A DNA stretch of 36,398 nucleotides from Spirochaetota bacterium (lineage in GTDB: Bacteria > Spirochaetota > B62-G9 > DRHN01). Where the stretch lies: positions 1 through 36,398 of the forward strand of contig DAOVJS010000007.1 in the NCBI GenBank assembly GCA_030673105.1, given 5' to 3'. The notes beneath the pieces are model-generated. The model saw nothing but the letters and a program-made list of their open reading frames with translations. It was not told where the DNA came from and made no database searches. The stretch's first letter is position 1; every line of letters begins with the position of its first letter. Positions 18,695 to 27,959 of the stretch are shown piece after piece. A program made the position numbers and the translations under genes.

Positions 18695-19678
18695 TTATTT
18701 ACCCCCCATTGTCAGTGCCATGACAGCTTTTGCTGTGTGCAGCCTGTTTTCCGCCTCATCATAAACAATCGACCTGGGCCCATCGATAACAGAATCTTCA
18801 ACCTCGTTGTTTCTGTCCGCAGGAAGCGCGTGCATATACATTACATCCCTGTCAGCAAGTTTCATCATCTCTTCAGTGCATTTCCAGCCTTTATTCGATT
18901 CGAGCCGATCGTCTATGACTTCATCGCTCTGATCCGTTACCCAGCTCCCCCAGTTCTTAGGTATTACTATGTGAGCGCCCCTGTATGCCTCCTCCATATT
19001 GCGGGTGATAGTTAATTCCCCGCCGTGGGCCTCCGCGTTTGCCCTTGCCTGCTCTATAGCCCAGTCGGGCAGATCGTATCCTACCGGATAGGCCAGGGTC
19101 ACATCCATACCGTATCTTGGAAAGAGCTGTACCTGTGTGAGAGGGACCGATACGGGTTTCTTGTGGCTCGTCGCGTAGGCCCATATGATCGATACTTTAA
19201 TACCCTTTAAATTCCCTGCCTTTTCACGTATCGTCATGAGATCTGCAATTCCCTGCATCGGATGGAAGAGATCACACTGCAGATTAAACACCGGCACTGT
19301 CGACCATTTTTCCATCTCCCGGAGATATTTGTTCCCAACGTCCCAGCCGCAGTTTCGGCAGGCTATGGCATGACCGTACCGTGACAGAATAACCGCGGTA
19401 TCCCTGGCAACTTCTCCGTGTGCAATTTGCATGGTGCTTGTATCGAGAAAAATGCCGTGGCCTCCCAGCTGACCGATGCCCGCCTCCATGGAGTTTCTTG
19501 TTCTTGTTGACTGCTCAAAAAACATCAGGAACACCGTCTTATACGCGAGATAGGGCGTAGGTATCCCCATGGCAAACTTCTTTTTTAAATCCAGGGATAC
19601 CTCAAGCAATGTATCAATTTCATCTTTTGTCCAATCCTGAAGCGAAATAAAATGCTTGCCTTTGAAAATGCTCTGCAT
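18695..19678 (-). CDS. ygeW: YgeW-like carbamoyltransferase
   Basis: Start MQSIFKGKHFISL at 19678 with GGAGGT upstream; FFEQSTRTRNSMEAGIGQLGG; FHPMQGIADLMT; HALPADRNNEVEDSVIDGPRSIVYDEAENRLHTAKAVMAL. Confidence 0.88.
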   Translation of the reverse strand: MQSIFKGKHFISLQDWTKDEIDTLLEVSLDLKKKFAMGIPTPYLAYKTVFLMFFEQSTRTRNSMEAGIGQLGGHGIFLDTSTMQIAHGEVARDTAVILSRYGHAIACRNCGWDVGNKYLREMEKWSTVPVFNLQCDLFHPMQGIADLMTIREKAGNLKGIKVSIIWAYATSHKKPVSVPLTQVQLFPRYGMDVTLAYPVGYDLPDWAIEQARANAEAHGGELTITRNMEEAYRGAHIVIPKNWGSWVTDQSDEVIDDRLESNKGWKCTEEMMKLADRDVMYMHALPADRNNEVEDSVIDGPRSIVYDEAENRLHTAKAVMALTMGGK

Positions 19679-19821
19679 ATTGTTTATACCTCCTGCAAAT
19701 ACAAGCCGAGCTTGCTGCAAAGCAGCACTCAAAGCTTTTGAAATTAACTTTTGATATTGACGTTTTCTGTATATTTCTGACCTCAAGCTGAAATAGCCGC
19801 CTATAAGCTGGAGTTGCCGGC

Positions 19822-21282
19822 TTACAATCCAACTTCTTTATTGAAATGTTCGATTTCTCTGTCAATCTCCGGCGCAAGATTCTGTATGTTTTTCCAGTAA
19901 TTCCTGTCGTACCACTGGCTGTTTAACTCCTCCAGCTCTCTTCCCTGCTGTTCAATCCAGGTAAAATACTTCAAATTATGAATCCTCAGCTTCTCATAGT
20001 AAGATAATTCCAGCATGTTATCAATTTTCTGGTTTTCCAGGGTGTGATGATAAATTTTTGCGGCATCCTCTCTCATGAACTTTCCATAAGCCTCATGCAT
20101 TTCCTTCTTTCTCGAATCATAGAGGTCCATGGAATCCGTCAAAATGGTTATCACGATATCGTCTTTATTTAATTCGAAGTATCTTGCAAACTTGATGGCT
20201 CCAAGAAGGTTGGCGATTCCCGAGATTCCCAGAAGATCAAATTTATTAACAACTTCTTCGGATACACCTCTTTCCACAAGAAAGTCTCTTCCAGCATTTT
20301 CATTAAACAGTCTTAACATTGCCATACAATCAGCATCGTCTATCGCTATAACCATATCGGTATTCTTCACGTTATGGATCCAGGGGACATGTTTATCACC
20401 AATTCCCTCTATCCTGTGTCCGCCGAATCCATTTCTCAGAAGAGTCGGGCACTGAAGAGCTTCTGACGCGGCAATCTTACTTTCAGGATACAATTTTTTC
20501 AGAAAATCCCCGGCTGCTATTGTCCCTCCGGAACCTGTAGCGGAGACATATCCTTTAAAGGACTCACCCTCACTCATCTCAGCATCAAGTACTTCTTTAA
20601 TCGCGTTCCCTGTTACTTCATAATGCCACAAATAATTCCCAAACTCTTCAAACTGGTTGAAAATTACAATATCATCTCCCCGCTCTTCTCTTAACTCTTT
20701 ACATTTATCAAATATTTCTTTTACATTACTCTCACACCCGGGAGTCGAGATAACTTCTCCCGCGATGCTGTTCAGCCAGTTAAAACGTTCTCTGCTCATC
20801 TCCTCAGGCAAAATAGCGATGCTTTCACAGCTCAGAAGAGCGGAATTATAAGCTCCTCCACGGCAGTAATTGCCTGTTGAAGGCCACACAGCTTTTTGAT
20901 TCACAGAATCAAAATTCCCGCTTACCAAGGCTGGTGCCAGGCAGCCGTAGGTTGCCCCGACTTTATGCGAACCTGTCGGGAACCATTTTCCAACAAGAGC
21001 TATTATCCTCGTTTCTACACCGGTTATCTCCGGCGGGAATTCCATGTAATTAACGCCCCCGAAGTCACCCCCGGATTCTTTCGGTTCATTTTTCCATGTG
21101 ATTCGAAAAAGATTGAGGGGATCAACATCCCAGAGGCCCACTCCTTTCAGCCGTTCTTTGATTTTATCCGGTATTGATCCGGGATCTTTCATTTGCGCGA
21201 TTGTGGGTAAAATGATGTTTCTTTCGCGGCAGCGGGTTATGTTATTCTTTCTTGCATCTTCGTTCAGTTTTAAATTTATCAT
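19822..21282 (-). CDS. Large fold-type II PLP-dependent enzyme (cysteine synthase/lyase-like)
   Basis: GKWFPTGSHKVGATYGCLAPALV (probable PLP lysine), AVWPSTGNYCRGGAYNSALL, SATGSGGTIAAGDFLKKLYP. Confidence 0.75.
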   Translation of the reverse strand: MINLKLNEDARKNNITRCRERNIILPTIAQMKDPGSIPDKIKERLKGVGLWDVDPLNLFRITWKNEPKESGGDFGGVNYMEFPPEITGVETRIIALVGKWFPTGSHKVGATYGCLAPALVSGNFDSVNQKAVWPSTGNYCRGGAYNSALLSCESIAILPEEMSRERFNWLNSIAGEVISTPGCESNVKEIFDKCKELREERGDDIVIFNQFEEFGNYLWHYEVTGNAIKEVLDAEMSEGESFKGYVSATGSGGTIAAGDFLKKLYPESKIAASEALQCPTLLRNGFGGHRIEGIGDKHVPWIHNVKNTDMVIAIDDADCMAMLRLFNENAGRDFLVERGVSEEVVNKFDLLGISGIANLLGAIKFARYFELNKDDIVITILTDSMDLYDSRKKEMHEAYGKFMREDAAKIYHHTLENQKIDNMLELSYYEKLRIHNLKYFTWIEQQGRELEELNSQWYDRNYWKNIQNLAPEIDREIEHFNKEVGL

Positions 21283-21337
21283 TAACTTCTCCAGGCCAAA
21301 TTTCTATTCTTTCCGCATCCATCAACATTCATCCGGT

Positions 21338-22291
21338 TTACTCAACCGCGCCAAGAACCAATGCAAGCAGTGCCATCCGCAGTACGACGCCGTTAAAAGC
21401 CTCCTCCCAGTAACGTGCATGACGGGTGCTGTCCACATCCACAGGCAGCTCGTCCATACGCGGCAGCGAGTGCAGGATGATAGCGTCGCTCTTACCCTTA
21501 TCCCTCATCAATTCCCTTGTCACCTGATAGTTTGAAGGTGTCTTCCCGACCGTTTCCCCCCTTTCATCACGGGCCTTCGTGTAATCCGGCTGGACCACCG
21601 GTTCCATATAGATCACATCCGCGTCAGCAATGGCATCTTTCACATGTTCCACTTCACGAAACCGCAGGTTCTGTGCCCTTAATTCCGCTTTCCAATCCTC
21701 TGTTGGTGACATATCAGGCGGCGATATGAGCGTGACCTCGCAGTCAAAATTAGTAAGCGCGTATCCGATCGAGTGCATTGTGCGCATACGCATATCCCCT
21801 ATGCAGAGAAAGTGCAGCCCGTCGATCCGTCCCTTTTCCTTCAGTACGGTGTACAGGTCCGTGAGCACCTGGGTCGGATGTTCCCCCCAGCCGTCACCGC
21901 AGTTGATCACAGGAACACTGGACCATTTCGCCGCCTCAGCCGGCGCGCCCTGTTGAAAGTGACGCATTGCAATAACATCAGCGTAGTATTCCAGCATATG
22001 GACGGTATCTTTGATCGACTCCTGATAGAAATCACCCGCGCGGGTCATTTTAGCATCGGAAAAACCCAGCACGTGACCGCCCAGGCGATGCATTGCGGCT
22101 TCGGTAGCCAGACGGGTCCGTGTGCTAGGCTGATAGAAGGCTGTCAGCAGGGTTTTCTCTCTGAGCAGATCGGTGTTGCGCCGGTTTACGGCATGGTGCC
22201 GCAGCATATCACATACATCAAAAATACGGAAAAATTCCGCTCGTTCAAAATCCTTGAGTGAGAGGATATCCCTCCCTATAAAGCTCATCAT
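21338..22291 (-). CDS. Aspartate carbamoyltransferase-like protein
   Basis: FYQPSTRTRLATEAAMHRLGG; GDGWGEHPTQVLTDLYT; HSLPRMDELPVDVDSTRHARYWEEAFNGVVLRMALLALVLG. Confidence 0.85.
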   Translation of the reverse strand: MMSFIGRDILSLKDFERAEFFRIFDVCDMLRHHAVNRRNTDLLREKTLLTAFYQPSTRTRLATEAAMHRLGGHVLGFSDAKMTRAGDFYQESIKDTVHMLEYYADVIAMRHFQQGAPAEAAKWSSVPVINCGDGWGEHPTQVLTDLYTVLKEKGRIDGLHFLCIGDMRMRTMHSIGYALTNFDCEVTLISPPDMSPTEDWKAELRAQNLRFREVEHVKDAIADADVIYMEPVVQPDYTKARDERGETVGKTPSNYQVTRELMRDKGKSDAIILHSLPRMDELPVDVDSTRHARYWEEAFNGVVLRMALLALVLGAVE

Positions 22292-22322
22292 ATTTCACTT
22301 CTCCTCTTTATAAAATATTTAA

Positions 22323-22351
22323 ATAACAAAATAAGAAAATAACCTTGTCAA
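22323..22351 (-). promoter_or_regulatory. Sigma70-like promoter for the ATCase-like/PLP/ygeW operon
   Basis: On minus strand: TTGACA - 17 nt - TGTTAT, followed by GAGGAG before the ATG at 22291. Confidence 0.5.
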
Positions 22352-22431
22352 TATCGATTAAAATTTATTTCTTGCCTACGGTTTTTACCTGATTTATTAG
22401 TCTACAGTAATAAATTCCGGTACAAAATACC
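22339..22431. repeat. Interspersed repeat, copy B
   Basis: aaccttgtcaatatcgattaaaatttatttcttgcctacggtttttacctgatttattag...ggtacaaaatacc, aligned with 1149-1273. Confidence 0.6.
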
Positions 22432-22469
22432 AGTATTTTATAAAGAACCGGTGCTGCAGGTCCAAAACA

Positions 22470-22640
22470 CTAAAAAACAGGAAAAAGCTGACCAGAGTTG
22501 TTTCACAATTCTCATGCCCCAGAAGATCACGGATAGCCTCGATATTTACTTTTTTCTCACCAGATGGAATGAGAGAAGAAGGCTGTGCACTCTCTAATAA
22601 TAACCCGCTGGTCGCCTTTGCCGGGAATGAGTACCAATCT
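22470..22640 (-). pseudogene. Frameshifted tyrosine recombinase/integrase C-terminal remnant
   Basis: Two frames: DKRLVLIPGKGDQRVIIRECTAFFSHSIW* and SGEKKVNIEAIRDLLGHENCETT, resembling the XerC/D-type HSxATHLLxxGVNIxAIxxLLGHxxxxTT region. Confidence 0.6.
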
Positions 22641-23029
22641 TTTATCAAAATCCATATGGTCCAGTTTGATTCTCTTTGATGAGTCTTCTCAACCTCATAG
22701 ACCTGAAGAATCGCTCCAAAGCTGTCTGAACTCCTTCAAGATAGGAGAACATCTGTTTTTTTAAATGGTCACTGATAAAGATGCAAACACATTCGTAGAG
22801 ATCAGAGGACTTAAGGGACCTGGTTTTTGATTCTTTATTTACTTTGTATATGGTTTGATTAACCCGTGTTTCCCATTTGGGGGTGGTGAGTGATCTTCTT
22901 CTCATCCGGCAATCCCTCTTACTAAAAGGACCGGATAGAAGTATATTTATTTTAGGATAGCTTCTATCCGGCGGGACTCCCTTCTGTTTATAGGCCTTCT
23001 CCCATGTTCGTTTATAGGTAATAATCAGC

Positions 23030-23066
23030 AGCCTGCGCAGGCGAAACGCCCGCCTGGCTAATTTTT
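23030..23066 (+). terminator. GC-rich hairpin followed by a T-run (terminator-like)
   Basis: agcctgcgcaggcgaaacgcccgcctggct then aattttt; includes the 12-bp palindrome GCCTGCGCAGGC. Confidence 0.35.
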
Positions 23067-23258
23067 CGATAACGGGGGTTATAATATATCGTGCCCTTTA
23101 AAATGTCAATTGAAAGGAAAGGTCAGTCATTTAATTGATTCGTCCATAGAGAGATCCCTTAAAAGCACAGGAACCGTCTCATAGGTTTCAAAACAGGATG
23201 TTAAAAATGTGAGGTCTTCGGAATTAACCTTTAGAACCGTCCGGCTGTAAACATATCA

Positions 23259-23747
23259 CTATAGGGAACCAAGTATCTTACGCAGTTGCTGAATAAAGTG
23301 CCCATGACAATTGTTAAACCTTTTAATAATTTCAGGCAACTTAATATTTAAGGCTTTCAATTTTTCAATATCAAGATCAGATTGATAAATGAATCGAAAA
23401 ATATGTCTGAAAGCTCTAAGCTCATTTATTTTTTCTGCCAAATTTCTATCGAAGAGTCTGGGTCTGACATCCTCTATTTCCAAACTCATCCGATTCACCA
23501 GGTCTTTATGCCAGGATGCAGAATCAAGGTCATTTTCAAAATATTTTGAGACACGTAGAAAATAATTTTCTAAAAGATTATATACATTATGAATGACAAA
23601 ACCCAAAGAAGCCCAATCAAATTCATCAGGTTTGATACTTTTTATCTTGGCATTTATCTTTTTGTATTTCTTCATTAACTCAGATAATATTTCTATATCA
23701 TTTTCAAGTTCAGAAATTAACCTTAGGAAACTAACTCGACTTTTCAT
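23259..23747 (-). CDS. HEPN-domain (HepT-like) toxin of an MNT/HEPN module
   Basis: Alpha-helical protein with LRAFRHIFRFIYQSDLD near the C-terminus (HepT-like family); overlaps the upstream NTase; likely start MKSRVSFLRL. Confidence 0.7.
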   Translation of the reverse strand: MKSRVSFLRLISELENDIEILSELMKKYKKINAKIKSIKPDEFDWASLGFVIHNVYNLLENYFLRVSKYFENDLDSASWHKDLVNRMSLEIEDVRPRLFDRNLAEKINELRAFRHIFRFIYQSDLDIEKLKALNIKLPEIIKRFNNCHGHFIQQLRKILGSL

Positions 23748-24093
23748 AAATAAACCTGCCGTACTTAAAAATGCTTTTTTTAATTCGCTCATCAACTACT
23801 TCAAGGTCAACCAAATCAATCTTAAACCTGCTCTGTAAGGCTCTGCCAACCAGCTGGAAGTATTTATTCGATTTAACAGCAATGTCTATATCAAAGTGAA
23901 TAGATCTAATTCTCTCTTCAGCTAACGACCCATAAAGAATCATCATTTCTATATCTGGATCTATTTTAATGAAATCTTCTTTAAGTTTTTTAACCTCTTC
24001 GAGTGCCGTTGAAACTTTGCCTTTTATTCGATCTTCCTCTTCTAATATTTCCCTTTTTATCTCTCTAATAGTACGTTGAATATTTAAAGCCAT
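23731..24093 (-). CDS. MNT-type minimal nucleotidyltransferase (antitoxin partner)
   Basis: MMILYGSLAEERIRSIHFDIDIAV: GS...DxD nucleotidyltransferase signature. Confidence 0.75.
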   Translation of the reverse strand: MALNIQRTIREIKREILEEEDRIKGKVSTALEEVKKLKEDFIKIDPDIEMMILYGSLAEERIRSIHFDIDIAVKSNKYFQLVGRALQSRFKIDLVDLEVVDERIKKSIFKYGRFIYEKSS

Positions 24094-24180
24094 TTATATA
24101 TCCTTAAATTAAATTAATATCTATTTCACATAATATAAACAATAATACTTATTATTTAAAATATCTAAAGATTACAATTT

Positions 24181-24253
24181 AACCAGCCTTTTAAGGGAAA
24201 TCTTCCCTTTCATGTATCCTTCAGAAAACATGTAAAGAAGCTGTGGCCCGGTA
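24181..24253 (-). pseudogene. Short remnant of a hydantoinase/dihydropyrimidinase gene
   Basis: Minus-strand NTGPQLLYMFSEGYMKGKISLKRLVKL*; 17 of 22 residues identical to LL(P)YMFSEGYMRGRISLQRLVEV of the intact gene at 30287-31630. Confidence 0.8.
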
Positions 24254-24317
24254 TTGTTGAATTGACTTTCAATAAGAAAGAAGTATTATTTTGGCATACA
24301 CAAATGCGGGGTAATTA

Positions 24318-25118
24318 ATGAAATCACCGAAACAGCTGACACTGGAAAAAAAGATCCTAAAAATGCTTTCAGGCAAAGCATTGTCAGCCGTAAAAATCAT
24401 GATAAACGATGAGGAGATCCAGTATTTACAGGATTATGCAAATACTGTATCCATAAAACGTTTACATTACAACGATCATGGACCGGTACACATGCGCAAG
24501 GTAGTGCTGAATTCGCTGATGCTGATAGCACTGCTCAATCAGGTGGGAATAAGGTTCAACATTGAAAAAGAGGAAATCGGTACATTTGAAGATACCAAAA
24601 TTGCCGTGTTGATCGCTTCATTTCTGCACGATATTGGGATGACGATCGTCAGAGAAAGTCATGAACAAATGGGGGCAATGCTTGCCGTTAGAATAATTGA
24701 AAGACTTCTGAATAATTTATACGGGGAAGACAAAAAGAAAAAAGTAATTTTACGTTCGATCATTACTGAAGGCATCATCGGGCATATGGGGACCCAGAAG
24801 ATCCACTCTTTAGAGGCTGGAACCATCCTGGTTGCCGATGGGTGTGACATGTAACAGGGCAGAGCTCGAATACCGATGATGATCGGGACTGAATCAAAAG
24901 CAGGTGACATTCACAAATATTCGTCCTCAGCAATAAAAAGTGTTAAGATCGATAAAGGTGTAAAAAGACCTGTCAGGATAACAGTAAATATGAAGGAATC
25001 TGTAGGTTTTTTTCAGGTGGAGGAGGTGCTTTTATACAAAATAAATTCAAGCCCGATAAAATCTTATATTGAATTATACGCTGGAGTTATAGGAGAAAAA
25101 TTAAAATGCTACTTATAA
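24318..25118 (+). pseudogene. HD-domain metal-dependent phosphohydrolase interrupted by a single in-frame TAA (24852-24854)
   Basis: ORFs 24318..24854 and 24876..25118 are in the same frame; composite ...HDIGMTIVRESHEQ...ILVADGCDM*QGRARIPMMIGTESKAGDIHKYSSSAIKSV...; no frameshift needed. Confidence 0.75.
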
Positions 25119-26347
25119 GAGTGACCGGATTGTTGTTTATCATATTCACCCTTACAGCTGCCCTTTCCAATGCCCAGGAAAACACTTTTTATGCTTCAAA
25201 CGGCAATCACCTGATCCCGGGAAAAATAGACCTGAAGCAGGCAACGCCCATTAGGATAAAATTATCGTCCTACCCGACCTGGGTCACCGGTCATGACGAC
25301 GGCAGTCACTCAGTCTGGTACGTGCTGCTCAATGATTCGACCGTACAAAAAGTTGTTGTGGAGGAAAACGGTAAAGTGAGTGTTTTAAAAACAAACATCA
25401 ACTTACCTTCCGATACCATTCTCTCGATCGATACAGGTTCAAACCCCCGGCAGCTATTCGCCCCGGAACTCTACAAAAACAACTTTCTAACGCACCCGGT
25501 CAGGTTAATTGCGAACAACAAGATCGCGGCGATCGACGCTTCGGGCGTGTTCAGTATTCAGGATCCGGACAGGATTTACCGGTTAAATATTGAAATCTTA
25601 AAAGACAGCAGAATACTGCAGAATGAGAAAGGTCAAATATTGGTGCTCACGGGAAACAGTACAAAGTATAAGCACGGAATCCTGGGGGATAAAGTAGAAG
25701 CAGACGGATTCGCTATTATTGATACAGTGAAAAAGCCGGTCGTCCGTAACCAATTTGCTCTCAAAGGCAGCAACGTCTTCGAGACTTTGATGCCTATCTG
25801 GACAGACATCAATCTTGATAACAAAAGAGAAATTATACTTACAAAAAGTGATTCGCGTTCAGGGGCGCAGCTTCAAATATACACCGAGGATGGAAAATTG
25901 ATCTCATCCAGCGATCCGATCGGCAGAGGTTTCCGCTGGATGCATTTGATCGCTGCCGCCGAATTCGGCCCCAACGGGGAGATCGAGATCGCGGCTGTCC
26001 GTACCCCTCACATAGGGGGCGTCCTGGAGTATTATCGGCTGAAGGATGGGAAGCTACGGGTGGTGCACAAAAGAGCCGGGTATTCTACCCACAGGATCGG
26101 GTCAAGAAACCTTGATACGGCAGTTGCCGGCGATTTCAACGATGACGGACATGTAGAGATGCTTGTACCCACACAGGATTTTAAACAGCTTGATTCCATC
26201 AAAAGGACCGCAGGGGGATCAAAAATAGACCACTCAATAAAACTCGATCATCAATTGAGCACCAACCTGGCAGCGTACAGCTCCAGGGGTAAAATTGAAT
26301 TAGCTTTCGGAACATACAATAATGAACTCATAATAATCCGGCAGTGA
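25106..26347 (+). CDS. Secreted VCBS/FG-GAP-like repeat protein
   Basis: Signal peptide MLLIRVTGLLFIIFTLTAALSNAQ; DINLDNKREIIL and DFNDDGHVEMLV repeat motifs; ATG overlaps the end of the HD reading frame by 13 nt. Confidence 0.65.
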   Translation: MLLIRVTGLLFIIFTLTAALSNAQENTFYASNGNHLIPGKIDLKQATPIRIKLSSYPTWVTGHDDGSHSVWYVLLNDSTVQKVVVEENGKVSVLKTNINLPSDTILSIDTGSNPRQLFAPELYKNNFLTHPVRLIANNKIAAIDASGVFSIQDPDRIYRLNIEILKDSRILQNEKGQILVLTGNSTKYKHGILGDKVEADGFAIIDTVKKPVVRNQFALKGSNVFETLMPIWTDINLDNKREIILTKSDSRSGAQLQIYTEDGKLISSSDPIGRGFRWMHLIAAAEFGPNGEIEIAAVRTPHIGGVLEYYRLKDGKLRVVHKRAGYSTHRIGSRNLDTAVAGDFNDDGHVEMLVPTQDFKQLDSIKRTAGGSKIDHSIKLDHQLSTNLAAYSSRGKIELAFGTYNNELIIIRQ

Positions 26348-26585
26348 CGATTTTCGGGATTTTATCTATGCCCCTCCTGCTCACAGAAAAGAACTCTGCT
26401 TTTCTACGAGCACCTTGTAAATGAGGTTTTATTACGGCTTCCACATCGGCAGTTCGTATTTTGTATCCAAAAGCACTATGGCCAAAGATGGGACATATCG
26501 TAAGATTAGCACCCCGGGGTTGAAAATAAAAACATCCCGGAAAAACTGATAATGAAACACCTGTAATAAACTTGAGATGCCGGTA

Positions 26586-27434
26586 CTAACAGCCCGGCAA
26601 TGCGCGGAGGAAATGACCCAATAATCTGAGCGAAACAGACCTTCTGTAAAAAGCGTTCGACCTTTGATCATCGATAGGATTTATCAGAGCTGAATACAGG
26701 CTGCTGATCTCAGGTATCATTTTCTCAATCTCTTTACCGGAATGGCCGATAAGCCTTTCTTCATTTACCCTGGACCGAACAACAGTCGGGGCAACAGCAC
26801 CGAAGGTTATTCTGATATCTTTAACCATACCGTTCAGTATTTCCGCGATACCCGTAAAAGTAATCTTCGAAATCGTATTTGTCATTCCCGTACCAACCTT
26901 CCTGTAAAAATTAACATCAAAAGGTTTCTCAGGGATAACTATTTCTTTTAAGAGTTCATCTTCTCTTAATACTGTTTCACCCGGAGCTGTTATAAACTCA
27001 CTGATTTTCAGAATCCTTTCCTGATCTATGCTTTTCAGTACAACAGACGCGTCACGGGCATAAAGCACCGGTAAAGTATCCCCCGCGGGAGAGGCATTGC
27101 AGATGTTCCCACCAATGGTTCCCATGTTTCTTACTGCAGGTGACGCGATCCGCGAAACTGCGGTTTTTAAAATTGGAGGGGTAGCCTCATTTTGAAGAAG
27201 TACCGCAAAGCTGCAGGCAGCGCCGATTCTGATATTCCCTCCATCAAACCTCACGCCTTTTATCTCCCCAAGGTGGGCAATAAACATGGCAGGAACCTCA
27301 AAGTAAGGCGAAAGCCCCGTTGATCTTCTCCTCTTCACCATCAGATCAGTACCGCCGGCAATGGTTATAACAGGGGCCCCCTTCTTTATTTCCAGAGCCT
27401 CCTGAAAACTTTGAGGTCTGTACGTTCTTACCAT
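26586..27434 (-). CDS. Molybdenum hydroxylase FAD-binding subunit (set 2)
   Basis: ITIAGGTDLMVKRR; RNMGTIGGNICNASPAGDTLPVL. Confidence 0.88.
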   Translation of the reverse strand: MVRTYRPQSFQEALEIKKGAPVITIAGGTDLMVKRRRSTGLSPYFEVPAMFIAHLGEIKGVRFDGGNIRIGAACSFAVLLQNEATPPILKTAVSRIASPAVRNMGTIGGNICNASPAGDTLPVLYARDASVVLKSIDQERILKISEFITAPGETVLREDELLKEIVIPEKPFDVNFYRKVGTGMTNTISKITFTGIAEILNGMVKDIRITFGAVAPTVVRSRVNEERLIGHSGKEIEKMIPEISSLYSALINPIDDQRSNAFYRRSVSLRLLGHFLRALPGC

Positions 27435-27898
27435 AGCCCTCTACCCTTCCGTGAAGCGATTTTTATGCCATCCACAATCATGCTGTAGCCGGTGCACCTG
27501 CACAGGTTCCCTGAGATGGCCTCTCTTATTGACTTTTCATCCGGGCTTGCATCTTCACTTAAAAGCGCTTCGGCTGCCATGATAAAGCCCGGAGTACAGA
27601 ACCCGCACTGAACTGATCCCGCTTCGGTAAAGGCCTCCTGAAGCACCTTATACCTTTCAGTTTCCCTGTATCCTTCAATGGTCAATACCCTTGAACCATC
27701 TACAGAACCGACCGGTAAAATGCATGAATACATGATCTTATCATTTACGAGTACTGAACAGGCACCGCATTCCCCCTCCCCGCACCCCTCTTTTACGCCT
27801 GTCAGATTAAATTCATCTCTCAGAACATCGAGCAGACGCCTCAAAGGATCGGTATCCAGCAAAACATCTCTTCCGTTTAAAACAAAGCTAATCTTCAC
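27428..27898 (-). CDS. Molybdenum hydroxylase 2Fe-2S subunit (set 2)
   Basis: CGEGECGACSVLVNDKIMYSC; VQCGFCTPGFIM...GNLCRCTGY. Confidence 0.92.
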   Translation of the reverse strand: MKISFVLNGRDVLLDTDPLRRLLDVLRDEFNLTGVKEGCGEGECGACSVLVNDKIMYSCILPVGSVDGSRVLTIEGYRETERYKVLQEAFTEAGSVQCGFCTPGFIMAAEALLSEDASPDEKSIREAISGNLCRCTGYSMIVDGIKIASRKGRGLW

Positions 27899-27959
27899 GT
27901 TTCACAACCTCTTCCTGAAACAGGACTATACAAGATAGGTGAAAAGGTATAAAACAAAA

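Noticed and set aside
23127-23247. Short open minus-strand stretch VYSRTVLKVNSEDLTFLTSCFETYETVPVLLRDLSMDESIK*
   Set aside because: Looks protein-like but lacks a start codon, is under 45 codons, and no family could be assigned with confidence.
26421-26551. 43-aa plus-strand ORF MRFYYGFHIGSSYFVSKSTMAKDGTYRKISTPGLKIKTSRKN downstream of the secreted repeat protein
   Set aside because: No clear RBS or family; may be chance.
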